Shown: positions 35,262 through 44,522 of the stretch, piece by piece
Layout: every line of letters starts with the position of its first letter
Position numbering within the stretch: the stretch's first letter is position 1
Made by a program: the position numbers and the translations under genes
Assembly: GCA_019636835.1 (NCBI GenBank)
Contig: JAHBWU010000009.1
Span: forward strand, 1 to 64,000
Source of the DNA: Nitrospira sp.
GTDB taxonomy: Bacteria > Nitrospirota > Nitrospiria > Nitrospirales > Nitrospiraceae
Direction of reading: 5' to 3'
Length of the DNA: 64,000 bases
Notes under the pieces: model-generated
What the model saw: only the letters and a program-made list of their open reading frames with translations
The model's database searches: none
What the model was told of the DNA's origin: nothing

Positions 35262-36038
35262 ATGGCGGATAAGGACGATCAACAGCCAAAAGCCGCGGAT
35301 CATCAGTCCATACTGGTTGCACACATGATGACACCCGGCGTAGTCCAGATTCCAGGGGATGTATCGGTCACCGAGGCGGCATCGCTCTTGGAACGCGAGC
35401 GCATGCCCTGCCTCCTGGTCAAGGATACAGAGTCTCGGTTCGGACTCATGACACCGACCGATATTGTCAAAAAGGTGGTTGCCCAGGGTCTCGAACCGGA
35501 TGACATCGAAGTCCGGACCATCATGACACGACCGGTACAATTTATCGAGTACGATCGAGCGATGGACGAGGCCTCGGCGCTCATGATGTCCACGGGGACA
35601 CCGATCCTCATCGTCACGAAACAAGATCAACCGGTCGGCGTCCTCACCGCGAGAGACCTGATCCTTTCTCCAAAGCGATGCACGACGAACATCTCGGCTA
35701 CCATCAGCGTCATCGAGGGAGACGGCATAGGAGATGAGCATCATGTCGTCATCTCGCAACTTAGTCATGCCGGCGCCTCGGTGGAGTCTCCCGCGCTGTT
35801 GCCGCCGGGGACCAAAGCCATATTGAGCTTTTGCCTCCCTGAGATGATGAGTCCCTTGACTATTCGAGGAACCGTCTTGAATAACGCCGGAGTTGAACCG
35901 GTGTCCGACACGACCGGTTCCCTTATGACGGCACCTCGGGGTGTAGAGATACAATTCGTGGATCTCTCTCCTGCAGATCAGTCCAGGATCAAGGCCTGGG
36001 TGCTGACCAATCTCCCCAAGTCTTTCGACCCCTCTTAG
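35262..36038 (+). CDS. CBS-pair plus PilZ-like domain protein
   Basis: 258 residues: a CBS pair (about 20-145; MTPGVVQIPGDVSVTEAASLLE and VGVLTARDLIL) followed by a PilZ-like beta-barrel (about 150-250). PilZ domains bind cyclic di-GMP through RxxxR and (D/N)xSxxG. Here the second motif reads QLSHAG and no clear RxxxR is seen, so c-di-GMP binding may be lost. AAAGGA lies 12 bases before ATG 35262. The protein may link adenylate sensing and c-di-GMP signalling. Confidence 0.8.
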   Translation: MADKDDQQPKAADHQSILVAHMMTPGVVQIPGDVSVTEAASLLERERMPCLLVKDTESRFGLMTPTDIVKKVVAQGLEPDDIEVRTIMTRPVQFIEYDRAMDEASALMMSTGTPILIVTKQDQPVGVLTARDLILSPKRCTTNISATISVIEGDGIGDEHHVVISQLSHAGASVESPALLPPGTKAILSFCLPEMMSPLTIRGTVLNNAGVEPVSDTTGSLMTAPRGVEIQFVDLSPADQSRIKAWVLTNLPKSFDPS

Positions 36039-36125
36039 ACCGCACCGGATCCCGACAATCTTTGACCAATGTCTGATCCATTGGTACAATTTTCTGTCTC
36101 ACTTACCATAAAGAGGACAACAACC

Positions 36126-37181
36126 ATGAATACAACCGGCAGATCCCCGCAGACTCGACCCCGTCCTGTCTTGTCACGAGATGAGATTCTGCATCAAATC
36201 AGTGTCCTTCTCGACAGCCGTGAGGACGACCTGCATGCCGCTCTTATGACGGAACTCCTGACGGGACTGCTGAAGCTCCACGACGCGCACTTAGACCTCC
36301 TGGATGTGAAAATCGTGAATCGTGCTGTCAAAGAGCTGCGGCATGCATTCGGTGTCTTCCACAGATATCGCAATCGCCAGAAAGTCAGCATTTTCGGCTC
36401 TGCACGAACACTTTCCGACGATCCCAATTATCAACTAGCCTACCAGTTCGCCCAATCCATCGTTCGGGAAGGGTTCATGGTCATCACCGGGGGAGCAGAC
36501 GGGATCATGCGGGCTGCTCAAGAGGGTGCCGGCCGCGAGAACAGTTTCGGCGTCAACATCATGCTTCCGTTCGAACAAGGGCCTAACTCCACGATCGCCG
36601 ATGACCCGAAGCTTATTACCTTCAAATACTTTTTCACCCGCAAGTTGATGTTTCAAAAGGAGGCGAACGCCATCGCGCTCTTCCCTGGAGGATTCGGCAC
36701 GCACGACGAAGGTTTTGAAATCCTCACGCTGGCCCAGACCGGCAAGAGTGATCCGCAACCGATCATCTGCCTTCAGGATCCAGGCTGTGATTATTGGGAC
36801 GATTGGTCGGCCTTTGTGACAAGGCAACTGCTGAAGCGGAAGCTGATCAATGAAGAAGACATGAGTCTCTTCACAATCGTCAATTCCGCGGAAGCCGCGG
36901 TGAGCCAGATCCTCAGATTCTACCGTCGCTATCATTCCATGCGCTTTGTGGGACGAGAGCTCGCGATGCGACTCAAGCAGACCATAACGCCTGATCAACT
37001 CGAGCAGCTCCGGGACCGATTTGCCGATCTCCTGTCGGACGGCACGTTCGAGCTTCGTGGCCCCCTCGCAGAAGAATTGGATGAACCAGCTCTCCGCGAT
37101 CTCCCTCGACTCGTCTTCAATTTTAACCGGCGTAGTACCGGCCGACTTCGCCAACTGATCAGTTACCTGAACGAGTTGTGA
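36126..37181 (+). CDS. LOG-family Rossmann protein (nucleotide phosphoribohydrolase-like)
   Basis: 351 residues from ATG 36126, which has AGAGGAC upstream; an earlier in-frame Met at 36069 is less likely. The core has KVSIFGSART, ITGGADGIMRAAQEGAG and the hallmark PGGFGTHDE (family PGGxGTxxE). Relatives hydrolyse cytokinin ribotides or other nucleotide monophosphates. N- and C-terminal helical extensions make it longer than plain LOG enzymes, like the TIGR00730-related long group. Substrate is unknown. Confidence 0.87.
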   Translation: MNTTGRSPQTRPRPVLSRDEILHQISVLLDSREDDLHAALMTELLTGLLKLHDAHLDLLDVKIVNRAVKELRHAFGVFHRYRNRQKVSIFGSARTLSDDPNYQLAYQFAQSIVREGFMVITGGADGIMRAAQEGAGRENSFGVNIMLPFEQGPNSTIADDPKLITFKYFFTRKLMFQKEANAIALFPGGFGTHDEGFEILTLAQTGKSDPQPIICLQDPGCDYWDDWSAFVTRQLLKRKLINEEDMSLFTIVNSAEAAVSQILRFYRRYHSMRFVGRELAMRLKQTITPDQLEQLRDRFADLLSDGTFELRGPLAEELDEPALRDLPRLVFNFNRRSTGRLRQLISYLNEL

Positions 37182-37260
37182 GGCATGCCTTAGTAGTTAG
37201 GCCTGGACACGACTGACGCCTTTAAGTCCTGGCCCACCCATGCTATTCTCTCCACTCTCT

Positions 37261-38133
37261 ATGAGTAATCTATTCTCCGTACCTTCATTCCATGGTTCTC
37301 CGGACATTGTCCTGTACCATGCCGAATGTTCCGATGGGTTCGGAGCGGCCTGGGCTCTGTGGAAAAAATTTCCGAGTGCGAGCTTCTTGCCCGTCAAACA
37401 CGGCCACCCGCCCCCTCCCGACCTCAAGGATCGCCGTGTTGTGATCGTCGATTTCAGCTACGCCCGGCCGATCCTGGAATCCATGGCTTCCGAGACCAAG
37501 GAACTCCTCGTTCTGGACCACCATATCACCGCCGAACGGACCTTGGACGGATTTTCAAATGCGTACTTCGATCAAACAAAGTCCGGTGCCGTCCTGAGCT
37601 GGGAATGGGCTCACCGCACGGCGGCTCCATGGTTGCTTCAGTATATTCAGGACAAGGATTTGTGGACCTGGGCGTTGCCGGAGAGTCGCGAAATCAACGC
37701 AGCTTTGGCCTCCTACCCGTTCGACTTCAACGTATGGGATAGCTTTATTCAGTCGACACTTGAACAGGAAGGTCGAGCCATCTTGCGCTACGAACGTGAG
37801 CTCGTCGGGAAGCTCGCAGCACAGGCGTCAATGGTGGAATTCCAAGGTATCGTCGTTCCTGCTGTGCAAAGCTCAATCTTGACCAGCCAGATCGGCGAGC
37901 GTCTGTCGCCGCATCATCCCTTTTGCCTGATCTGGCACGACCGAGACGGACGTCGCTATTTCAGCATGCGTTCCCGATCCAATGGTACGGATGTCGGTAC
38001 AATCGCCGCCTCATTCGGAGGGGGAGGCCATACTCATGCTGCTGGATTTTCCATTCCACTTGAAATGGACGGGACACCTCCGGACGATCCCAGACTGCCT
38101 CGTGCAGTCTCGGATCGTCGCCGAATTCCATAA
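37261..38133 (+). CDS. DHH-family phosphoesterase
   Basis: 290 residues. The DHH signature is LVLDHHITAE (near residue 83), preceded by VLYHAECSDGFGAAW with metal-binding residues and VVIVDFSYA. The DHHA1 substrate-binding motif is GGGGHTHAAGF near the C-terminus. Relatives cleave oligoribonucleotides or cyclic dinucleotides. The ribosome site is weak, and ATG 37240 is an alternative start. The rhomboid gene follows after 12 bases. Confidence 0.85.
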   Translation: MSNLFSVPSFHGSPDIVLYHAECSDGFGAAWALWKKFPSASFLPVKHGHPPPPDLKDRRVVIVDFSYARPILESMASETKELLVLDHHITAERTLDGFSNAYFDQTKSGAVLSWEWAHRTAAPWLLQYIQDKDLWTWALPESREINAALASYPFDFNVWDSFIQSTLEQEGRAILRYERELVGKLAAQASMVEFQGIVVPAVQSSILTSQIGERLSPHHPFCLIWHDRDGRRYFSMRSRSNGTDVGTIAASFGGGGHTHAAGFSIPLEMDGTPPDDPRLPRAVSDRRRIP

Positions 38134-38145
38134 TGGCGGACCGTC

Positions 38146-38847
38146 GTGATTCCACTCCAAGACGATAATCCTACTCAACGGACTCCCATCGTCACGATCA
38201 TCTTCATCGGCATCTGCATCGCTGTGTTTCTCTACCAAGTGAATCTCCCTCAGGATGCAGCCGAGCTCTTTGCGTTTCAATACGGTGCCATCCCTGCCGT
38301 TGTCTTCGGCCAGGCTTCGCTTCCTGCGGAAGCCGTCGAAATTCCGGCGTTCCTCAGCCTGGTAACCAGCATGTTTCTTCACGGAGGCTGGATGCATCTA
38401 CTGGGTAACATGCTCTACCTCTGGATTTTCGGCAATAACATAGAGGATGCGATGGGTCACGCGAAATTCGTCGTCTTCTACATCCTATCCGGTATCCTCG
38501 CCGCTCTGAGCCATGCCTTAACCGACCCTTCTTCACAAATCCCGATGGTTGGGGCGAGCGGCGCCATCTCTGCCGTGCTCGGTGCCTATCTGCTGTTATT
38601 TCCACGCGCTCACGTGCTGGTCTTACTGCCGGCGATCGGGATGACCCGAGTGGCGGCGGGTATCGTCCTCGGCATGTGGTTTATCACGCAGCTGATCAGT
38701 GGAGGCATGAGCATGGGAGCCACTGGAGGTGGCGTCGCCTTTTTCGCTCATATCGGTGGATTCGTCGCGGGCATGGCACTGATCGGTCTTTTCAAACGGA
38801 AAGAGGTGCGATTTTTCGCGCCGGGCCGGTCGACGTGGTCTTCATGA
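38146..38847 (+). CDS. Rhomboid family intramembrane serine protease
   Basis: 233 residues starting at GTG 38146, with six or more membrane helices. The catalytic Ser is in VGASGAISAVLGAY (GxSG) and the catalytic His in FFAHIGGFVAGM. The HGGWMHLLGNMLYLWIFG helix, typical of the family, lies between residues 80 and 105. Rhomboids cleave membrane proteins within their transmembrane segments; the substrate here is unknown. Confidence 0.93.
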   Translation: MIPLQDDNPTQRTPIVTIIFIGICIAVFLYQVNLPQDAAELFAFQYGAIPAVVFGQASLPAEAVEIPAFLSLVTSMFLHGGWMHLLGNMLYLWIFGNNIEDAMGHAKFVVFYILSGILAALSHALTDPSSQIPMVGASGAISAVLGAYLLLFPRAHVLVLLPAIGMTRVAAGIVLGMWFITQLISGGMSMGATGGGVAFFAHIGGFVAGMALIGLFKRKEVRFFAPGRSTWSS

Positions 38848-38877
38848 GGACGTACCTCCCAGAACCTGCAGGAATGC

Positions 38878-40725
38878 TTACGCAGCGTCTAACATCTCTC
38901 TGACCTTTTCGACCAATCCGGACTGGCGGTAGGGTTGCTGCAGGACAAACCGCTGGTTAATCCGATGATGTTGAATCGTTTCATCATCGTACCCCGAGAC
39001 AAACAGTGTCTTCATCGTCGGATGCTGCCTCAAGAGTCGGCGGGCAAGTTCACGTCCCCCGATTTCCGGCATCACCAAGGGACTCACGGTGAGATGAACA
39101 ATTCCATCGTATTGTTGTGTGAGCATAAGCGCCTCGACCGATGAGGACGCCTCCAAGACTCGATAGCGATATCGCTGTAAGGTCGACAGTGCCAGCTTCC
39201 GCTCAATCTCGTTTTCCTCCACAAGCAGAATCGTTTCATCTCCTTTGGCCAACATGGCTTTCGGCATCCTTTCTTCCCGTACCACCGGCGCCGGGACTGC
39301 AGGGAAGACGATCTGGACGACAGTCCCTTGACCTGGTCGACTATCTACCTCCAGTGTTCCTCCGTTCTGTTTGACGATCCCGAAAACTGCGGTGAGACCA
39401 AGTCCGATGTTGGTTTCCTTTGTCGAAAACAACGGCTCGAACATATGGGCCTGGGTGTCCAAGTTCATGCCGGTTCCGGTATCACTGATTTGAATTAAGA
39501 TGTGATGGGATGCCGACCCGATCGGCAATGGTCGAGTCAATTTAGAGAAACTTTCAATCGTCTTAACCTCAATGGTAAGCCGACCTCCATTCGGCATTGC
39601 ATCACGTGCATTGACGACCAACTGAGAAAAGACCGTTTCCAATCCTTCCCGATCTACCTCGGCATAGGCCACCTGTTTATCCAGTTGGATAGTGAGCTCG
39701 ATGTGATCCGGTAAGAGACTTGCGATCATATCGTGTAGATCCGTTAACACTGCATGGACGGATAACGTGTTTCGAACGTGTGGGCCATCAAGATTCATGG
39801 CAATGAGCTGTGCCGTAAGGGTGGCAGCCTTTTCCCCTACTTTAAAGAGCTCATCGGCAGATGACCTGAGGGGGTCATTCTGCTGTAGGCGCGATAACAT
39901 GACCCCCGTTTGTTTTCCGACGACCGCAAACAACGTCCCAAATTCGCCAGCAATTCTGGCCGTGACGCGGCCGATGGCTTCCATTTTCTGTGCTTCATGA
40001 AGTTGTCTCTCAAGTCCCTGTCTGACAATCTGCCCCTCTCGGAGATCGGCATTCGCCTTTGTTAGATCGTCTTTCAGGCCTTTAATTCGCGCTTCAAGTT
40101 TGGTTTTGGCCGTCTCCAATTCCTCTTCGGTCTTCTTCAGTTCCTCAACATCTTCCAAGAGCGCGACATTCTCTTCTTGGGCAACGGCTGTGCTTTCTAG
40201 TGCAACCCCATAGAACACCGCCATGACGAGAAGAACCGGGATCCCCAGCAGCTGTCCTGTACCCAAGATCCCCGTTTGCAGAACCTCTTCATAGAGCACT
40301 ACAGCGTACCCGACGCTCAAGAGCAGGGAGAGACCGAGCAGATGACTCAGCCGTCTGACTGACGCCGCTACCAACATAAGTACAAAATACGCAATATAGA
40401 GATCGGACCTCGCGTTTCCGGAAAGGTAAATAACGGCGGTCACTAAAAGTGTATCCATGGTAACGAGCCCGGCACTGAACCACATGGTCCCCAGGACAGT
40501 CTGAGGCAGCATTGCGATAACGAGTAGCGCCAGCCATAGTCCCACCACCAGACCGTTGCTCATTAGTCGACTAATGACTGACTCGGCACCGAAGAGCAAT
40601 TCATACGACAAGATGATAGTGACAAGCCCTTGAAGAACAAGGTAGCGGGAGCCTGGCTCGGTGAGCAATCGGTAGAGTTTGTCTGACGCTGGGCGGGAGT
40701 CACTTTTGAGCAAATTTCGTCCCAT
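38878..40725 (-). CDS. Hybrid histidine-kinase-like protein lacking both phospho-acceptors
   Basis: About 615 residues from ATG 40725 (GAGGG upstream). Several N-terminal membrane helices are followed by a coiled coil (about 180-245), a HisKA-like helix, an HATPase_c domain and a receiver. The ATPase domain looks intact (VVNARDA, SDTGTGM, GLGLTAVFGIV). The H-box QKMEAIGRVTARIAGEF has Gly260 where AHDF-type kinases have His. The receiver has Glu503/Glu504 in place of the usual acidic Asp pair, Ser548 at the phospho-Asp site, and Gln597 at the conserved Lys. It may act as a scaffold or pseudo-kinase. TTG 40788 is an alternative start. Confidence 0.85.
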   Translation of the reverse strand: MGRNLLKSDSRPASDKLYRLLTEPGSRYLVLQGLVTIILSYELLFGAESVISRLMSNGLVVGLWLALLVIAMLPQTVLGTMWFSAGLVTMDTLLVTAVIYLSGNARSDLYIAYFVLMLVAASVRRLSHLLGLSLLLSVGYAVVLYEEVLQTGILGTGQLLGIPVLLVMAVFYGVALESTAVAQEENVALLEDVEELKKTEEELETAKTKLEARIKGLKDDLTKANADLREGQIVRQGLERQLHEAQKMEAIGRVTARIAGEFGTLFAVVGKQTGVMLSRLQQNDPLRSSADELFKVGEKAATLTAQLIAMNLDGPHVRNTLSVHAVLTDLHDMIASLLPDHIELTIQLDKQVAYAEVDREGLETVFSQLVVNARDAMPNGGRLTIEVKTIESFSKLTRPLPIGSASHHILIQISDTGTGMNLDTQAHMFEPLFSTKETNIGLGLTAVFGIVKQNGGTLEVDSRPGQGTVVQIVFPAVPAPVVREERMPKAMLAKGDETILLVEENEIERKLALSTLQRYRYRVLEASSSVEALMLTQQYDGIVHLTVSPLVMPEIGGRELARRLLRQHPTMKTLFVSGYDDETIQHHRINQRFVLQQPYRQSGLVEKVREMLDAA

Positions 40726-40929
40726 TTCTTTGATACCCTCTCTGCAACAACGCGCAAGGAACAGCAAATTGTATGCCTCTAGAATCAATGATAGGTCTTG
40801 TCATTTGCTGGGCTTTTTGTCTTTCTCATGATCTCTTCCGAACCAAATGGTGACAAAATCGAACGGCGTCAGGGTGCTTGCTGCCGAAAAGCTTTTTCAC
40901 CGTGTATATATAGGAAGTATCGAGCGAAC

Positions 40930-42114
40930 TTAGGCGGGCTTTCGGAGACGTTGGATGAAGCTGTGAGCCAATTCTGCTGCTGTCAGATCTTGGGGAGCTG
41001 TAAATGTCACATGTCCCATCTTTCGACCAGGACGAATCATCCGCTTGCCGTATAGATGAAGCACAGCCCCTGCTGTTGAATGGAGTGCGTAGATCCCTTC
41101 GCTGGATGTCACAGATCTTACGTCTTCACCGATAAGATTCACCATGATCGCAGGGCTTAAGAGCCTTGTTTCGCCCAATGGGAGCCCACAAGTTACTCGT
41201 ACCTGCTGCTCGAATTGGGATACCGTACAAACGTCCAGTGTATAGTGCCCCGAGTTGTGAGGGCGAGGCGCAATCTCGTTAATGAGAAGGAAACCATCTT
41301 TGACCTGAAAGAGTTCCACACAGAAAACGCCGACACCCTGTAACGCCGCTACGGCTTGTTTCGAGAGTTCCGTCGCCTTCTCAGCGATGTCAAAAGGAAT
41401 AGAAGCGGGGACGCGGGTTTCTCGTAAAATGCCCAGCTCGTGCCGATTCTCAACCACGGGATACACACAGCACGCTCCGCTCTCGCTTCGCACGACGAGA
41501 ACCGAAAGCTCTCTGACATAGTCTATGAATTGTTCAAGAATCCACCGATGACCGGGCGGAGCCCTTTCTAGGATTTGTCCAACCTGCCTCATATCAGCAG
41601 TGTTTCGGAGTAACCACTGACCTTTCCCATCGTACCCACTCTTTGCCGTTTTACAGACAGCGGGAAGGCCGAGACGGTCGACTGCTGAGATCAGTTGAGG
41701 TGCCGATTCGACGGCGACGAACGCGGGAACAGAGAGGTGCCGTGACGACAAGTATTCTTTCTGCTCAATCCGGTCCTGGAGGATCCTAAGAACAGCCCCG
41801 GCAGGTCGCATCGGGCAGCGCCCTTCCAGCCATTCGCAGAGCTCCGCAGGCACATTTTCCCATTCCAGAGTCACGGCATCAGCCATGCTTGCGAATTGAT
41901 CCCGGACGCCAACATCCGTGAATGGCGCTGTAAATGAGTGGGTGGCGATCCTATGAGCCGGTGCGTCGGCATCTGGATCCCAGACAGCAACCCCGTAACC
42001 CATGCGGTGGGCAGTATCAGTGAACATCGCCCCCAATTGTCCACCACCCAATACTCCCAGAGTGGAGCCAGGTTCAAGGATGCGCTCCGTCACAGCCGCA
42101 GCCTTATCTCTCAT
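40930..42114 (-). CDS. purK: N5-carboxyaminoimidazole ribonucleotide synthase
   Basis: ATP-grasp enzyme of purine synthesis, converting AIR and bicarbonate to N5-CAIR; 394 residues. Signatures include [13 protein letters not shown] at the N-terminus, [56 protein letters not shown] and QFEQQVR. It overlaps the stop of purE by 4 bases, a tightly coupled purE-purK pair. Confidence 0.96.
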   Translation of the reverse strand: MRDKAAAVTERILEPGSTLGVLGGGQLGAMFTDTAHRMGYGVAVWDPDADAPAHRIATHSFTAPFTDVGVRDQFASMADAVTLEWENVPAELCEWLEGRCPMRPAGAVLRILQDRIEQKEYLSSRHLSVPAFVAVESAPQLISAVDRLGLPAVCKTAKSGYDGKGQWLLRNTADMRQVGQILERAPPGHRWILEQFIDYVRELSVLVVRSESGACCVYPVVENRHELGILRETRVPASIPFDIAEKATELSKQAVAALQGVGVFCVELFQVKDGFLLINEIAPRPHNSGHYTLDVCTVSQFEQQVRVTCGLPLGETRLLSPAIMVNLIGEDVRSVTSSEGIYALHSTAGAVLHLYGKRMIRPGRKMGHVTFTAPQDLTAAELAHSFIQRLRKPA

Positions 42115-42686
42115 CGGATCCGACGTTGTCTAGACCCGTGCCCTTTGGCCTCGGGAGAATTGAGAACGCTCTCCGTTTGAGCGGCCCGATAGTTCCTGAT
42201 GCGCTCAGCAATTTCAGGATGCCCGCCTGCGAGAACTTGCCCGGCGAGAAGGCCCGCATTCTCAGCACCCCCGATTGCCACGGTCGCAACTGGAATGCCT
42301 TTTGGCATCTGGACGATTGATAATAAGGAATCGAGGCCACGAAGGTTTTCTGTCGGAATCGGCACACCGATCACCGGCAGATGGGTCTTGGAAGCCAACA
42401 TGCCGGGAAGGTGAGCCGCTCCTCCAGCTCCAGCAATGATGACTTCGATCCCTCGGCCATGAGCGCTTGTGGCGTACTCGAAGAGACGGTCGGGTGTCCG
42501 ATGAGCAGAAACAACGAGCAGTTCATAGGGGATCCCCAGTTCGTCCAAGATCATTCCGGATTTTTCTAAAACGGGGAAATCTGATTTACTGCCGCCTAGG
42601 ATTCCAACAAGCGGTTTACGGCTCTTGACCTCTCCACTTGCCTCTTGCTGAGACCGGCTCGCTGCCCGCTGTATTCTGGCCATCAT
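42111..42686 (-). CDS. purE: N5-CAIR mutase
   Basis: Mutase converting N5-CAIR to CAIR after PurK. The core begins at [16 protein letters not shown] and contains the catalytic-loop [30 protein letters not shown] and PVIGVPI. It carries about 25 extra polar residues at each end relative to typical class I PurE (about 160 residues). ATG 42686 is the first in-frame start; the adjacent ATG 42683 is equivalent. It is the first gene of the purE-purK pair. Confidence 0.95.
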   Translation of the reverse strand: MMARIQRAASRSQQEASGEVKSRKPLVGILGGSKSDFPVLEKSGMILDELGIPYELLVVSAHRTPDRLFEYATSAHGRGIEVIIAGAGGAAHLPGMLASKTHLPVIGVPIPTENLRGLDSLLSIVQMPKGIPVATVAIGGAENAGLLAGQVLAGGHPEIAERIRNYRAAQTESVLNSPEAKGHGSRQRRIR

Positions 42687-43031
42687 CTACCTTTCCTTTC
42701 CACAACGCTTCTCTTTCCATAGGATAAGTAGCGGCACCTTAGCGAGTCTCCCTGATTGGGTCAAGGAGATTGGAGCCATCGCAAATTGCCCTTGTGCAAT
42801 CTACATTCGCTTTGCACAGGCCAGGGAGAGGTGAGAGCCAAAACAATCATACTTTTGTAAAGAGGTCTTCGCAGTAGGTGTATCTGCGATCGCTGTGCGT
42901 TGGAAGTCACACTGGAAAATCGACGGGATAAAACTTACAGTCACCGCTAAACGTAAAGATGGCCCAGGGAATGCCCTGAGCCATCTTCAAGAAGGAGAAC
43001 GATGTGCCGTATCGATTTACGGCACGATCAG
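42687..43031. other. Spacer between purE and the export operon
   Basis: No gene is apparent; a 68-codon frame at 42895-43101 is a shadow. It holds the terminator of the hlyD operon and a second 8-bp hairpin GTGCCGTA/TACGGCAC (43004-43025) just after the hlyD stop. The left part should carry the purE promoter. Confidence 0.6.
42956..42987 (-). terminator. Intrinsic terminator of the tolC-ABC-hlyD operon
   Basis: On the minus strand AAGATGGCTCAGGG pairs with CCCTGGGCCATCTT (14 positions, one G-U) around a 4-base loop, followed by TACGTTTA. This is 45 bases past the hlyD stop codon. The strong stem and moderate T content suit a rho-independent terminator. Confidence 0.7.
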
Positions 43032-44477
43032 CTATTTACCACCAGGGGCCGCCACCTTGGGTGCAAACATCTCAAACACGCTCGGTGACCGCTCAAGATA
43101 ATCCGGTGGGAAGAAGTTAAAGCGCCGCCACAGTTCGTACCAAAGAGGAACACGATTCATGATCACCCAGCCCAATACCTTTGTGCCCTGTCTCACCTGA
43201 GCCTGCTCAGGCCATGGTTGAGGATCATCCGGGTCAGGAACGACCCAGAACCGGTAATTTCCTTTTCCATCGTCAATCTGGTCAACCACCTTGATGACGC
43301 CGCCGCGAGTACCCGCCATCAACGAAGGCCACGCCGGCAATGGAATGGCCGGCACGCCGAAAAACAAGATTCGAACCTTCCGCCCAGGTTTCAAAAGCGG
43401 AGAATCCAATCCTTCTGCCACCATTTCGATGGCTGGATCAGCGGCGAGAGGAGAAATAGTGACTAGATTCTCTCCCTGTTTCACCGTCTCATTAATACCG
43501 ACTTTGTTCATCTTGACGACGGTTCCACTCATCGGCGCTATAAGTTTAGCGGCTTCAATACGTTGTTGGACACCCTGTTGCCGGTACGAGATATCCGCCA
43601 ACTGCTCCGTCGCTTTGGCGGCTTCCGCCACCGCAGCATCGCGCGATGCTATCGCGTCCATGAGTCGTTGCTGTACATCCGCGGTAATTTGATCACGTCC
43701 GAAGCTCAGGGCTGACCGAGACTGTTCAGCAGCCAACAAACTGGCCTGTGCTGCCTGCAAACCTGCCTTTGTGCCGATTTCCGTCTGAATCGTTAACTCA
43801 AGTTCGCGTTGTGAAACCAACCCATCCCTGACAAGTTGCCGATGCCGATCGACATTGAGTTGCGCTGTGTGCACATCGATCTTAAGCTGTTCAACCTTCT
43901 GTTGTGCTTCCCGCACCCTGTTATCAGCTTCCACCACCCGGGCTTCGGCGGAAGGCACAGCAGCCTGGACCAACTTTTTCATCTCCCCAATTCGCCTATT
44001 GAGTTGATCTGCCCTGGCTAATGCTGCCTGGCGTGTCTGTTCTAGGGCTACCTTACGCTGTTCGAAGAGAGGAAGAATTTCAGGCGCCATGAAGGTTGGA
44101 TCGTAATCCTCCAACTCGCCGACGAGATCGCCTTTTTGAACCTTGACCCCTTCATAAATATGCCATGCCTTGATGCGGCCCGTAATCCGGGACTCAATCT
44201 GCTGTGGGCGATCGTAGGGAGTATAAGCGGACACTTTTCCATTTGCAGAAATGGTCTGCGTCCAAGGGACGAACTCAAGAATGATTAGAAAGAGCAGGAG
44301 AATCGTCAGGATCGCACGAGATGCCGTGAACATTCCGCCTGGAATCTGTACTGCTTCCCAGCATGGCAACTTAGCCAATGTGGGTCCCTGTTCGATGGTG
44401 ATCGCTTCCAAGCCTACCCCTCGCTTGACCAGCGCACGTTCCCCACTGCCTTCGACACCGCGACCTAGGCTAGCCAT
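43032..44477 (-). CDS. HlyD-family periplasmic adaptor (membrane fusion protein)
   Basis: 481-residue adaptor linking an inner-membrane transporter to an outer-membrane channel. One N-terminal membrane helix (ILTILLLFLIILEFV) is followed by a biotinyl-lipoyl half (ISANGKVSAYTPYDRPQQIES), a long helical hairpin (about 130-300), the returning lipoyl half (APMSGTVVKMNKVGINETVKQG) and a beta-barrel region. It resembles type I secretion and bacteriocin-export adaptors. It lies 45 bases after the ABC-like gene and ends the operon. Confidence 0.9.
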   Translation of the reverse strand: MASLGRGVEGSGERALVKRGVGLEAITIEQGPTLAKLPCWEAVQIPGGMFTASRAILTILLLFLIILEFVPWTQTISANGKVSAYTPYDRPQQIESRITGRIKAWHIYEGVKVQKGDLVGELEDYDPTFMAPEILPLFEQRKVALEQTRQAALARADQLNRRIGEMKKLVQAAVPSAEARVVEADNRVREAQQKVEQLKIDVHTAQLNVDRHRQLVRDGLVSQRELELTIQTEIGTKAGLQAAQASLLAAEQSRSALSFGRDQITADVQQRLMDAIASRDAAVAEAAKATEQLADISYRQQGVQQRIEAAKLIAPMSGTVVKMNKVGINETVKQGENLVTISPLAADPAIEMVAEGLDSPLLKPGRKVRILFFGVPAIPLPAWPSLMAGTRGGVIKVVDQIDDGKGNYRFWVVPDPDDPQPWPEQAQVRQGTKVLGWVIMNRVPLWYELWRRFNFFPPDYLERSPSVFEMFAPKVAAPGGK

Positions 44478-44522
44478 GGAGCCTCCATTAATTTACCGGT
44501 GTTGATTTGCCATTCCAACCGT

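Noticed and set aside
35172-36089. 305-codon frame antisense to the CBS-PilZ gene
   Set aside because: Translation lacks secondary-structure periodicity and covers a convincing CBS gene.
43004-43025. 8-bp hairpin next to the hlyD stop as the operon terminator
   Set aside because: The sequence after it on the minus strand is not T-rich; the 14-bp hairpin at 42956-42987 is the better terminator.
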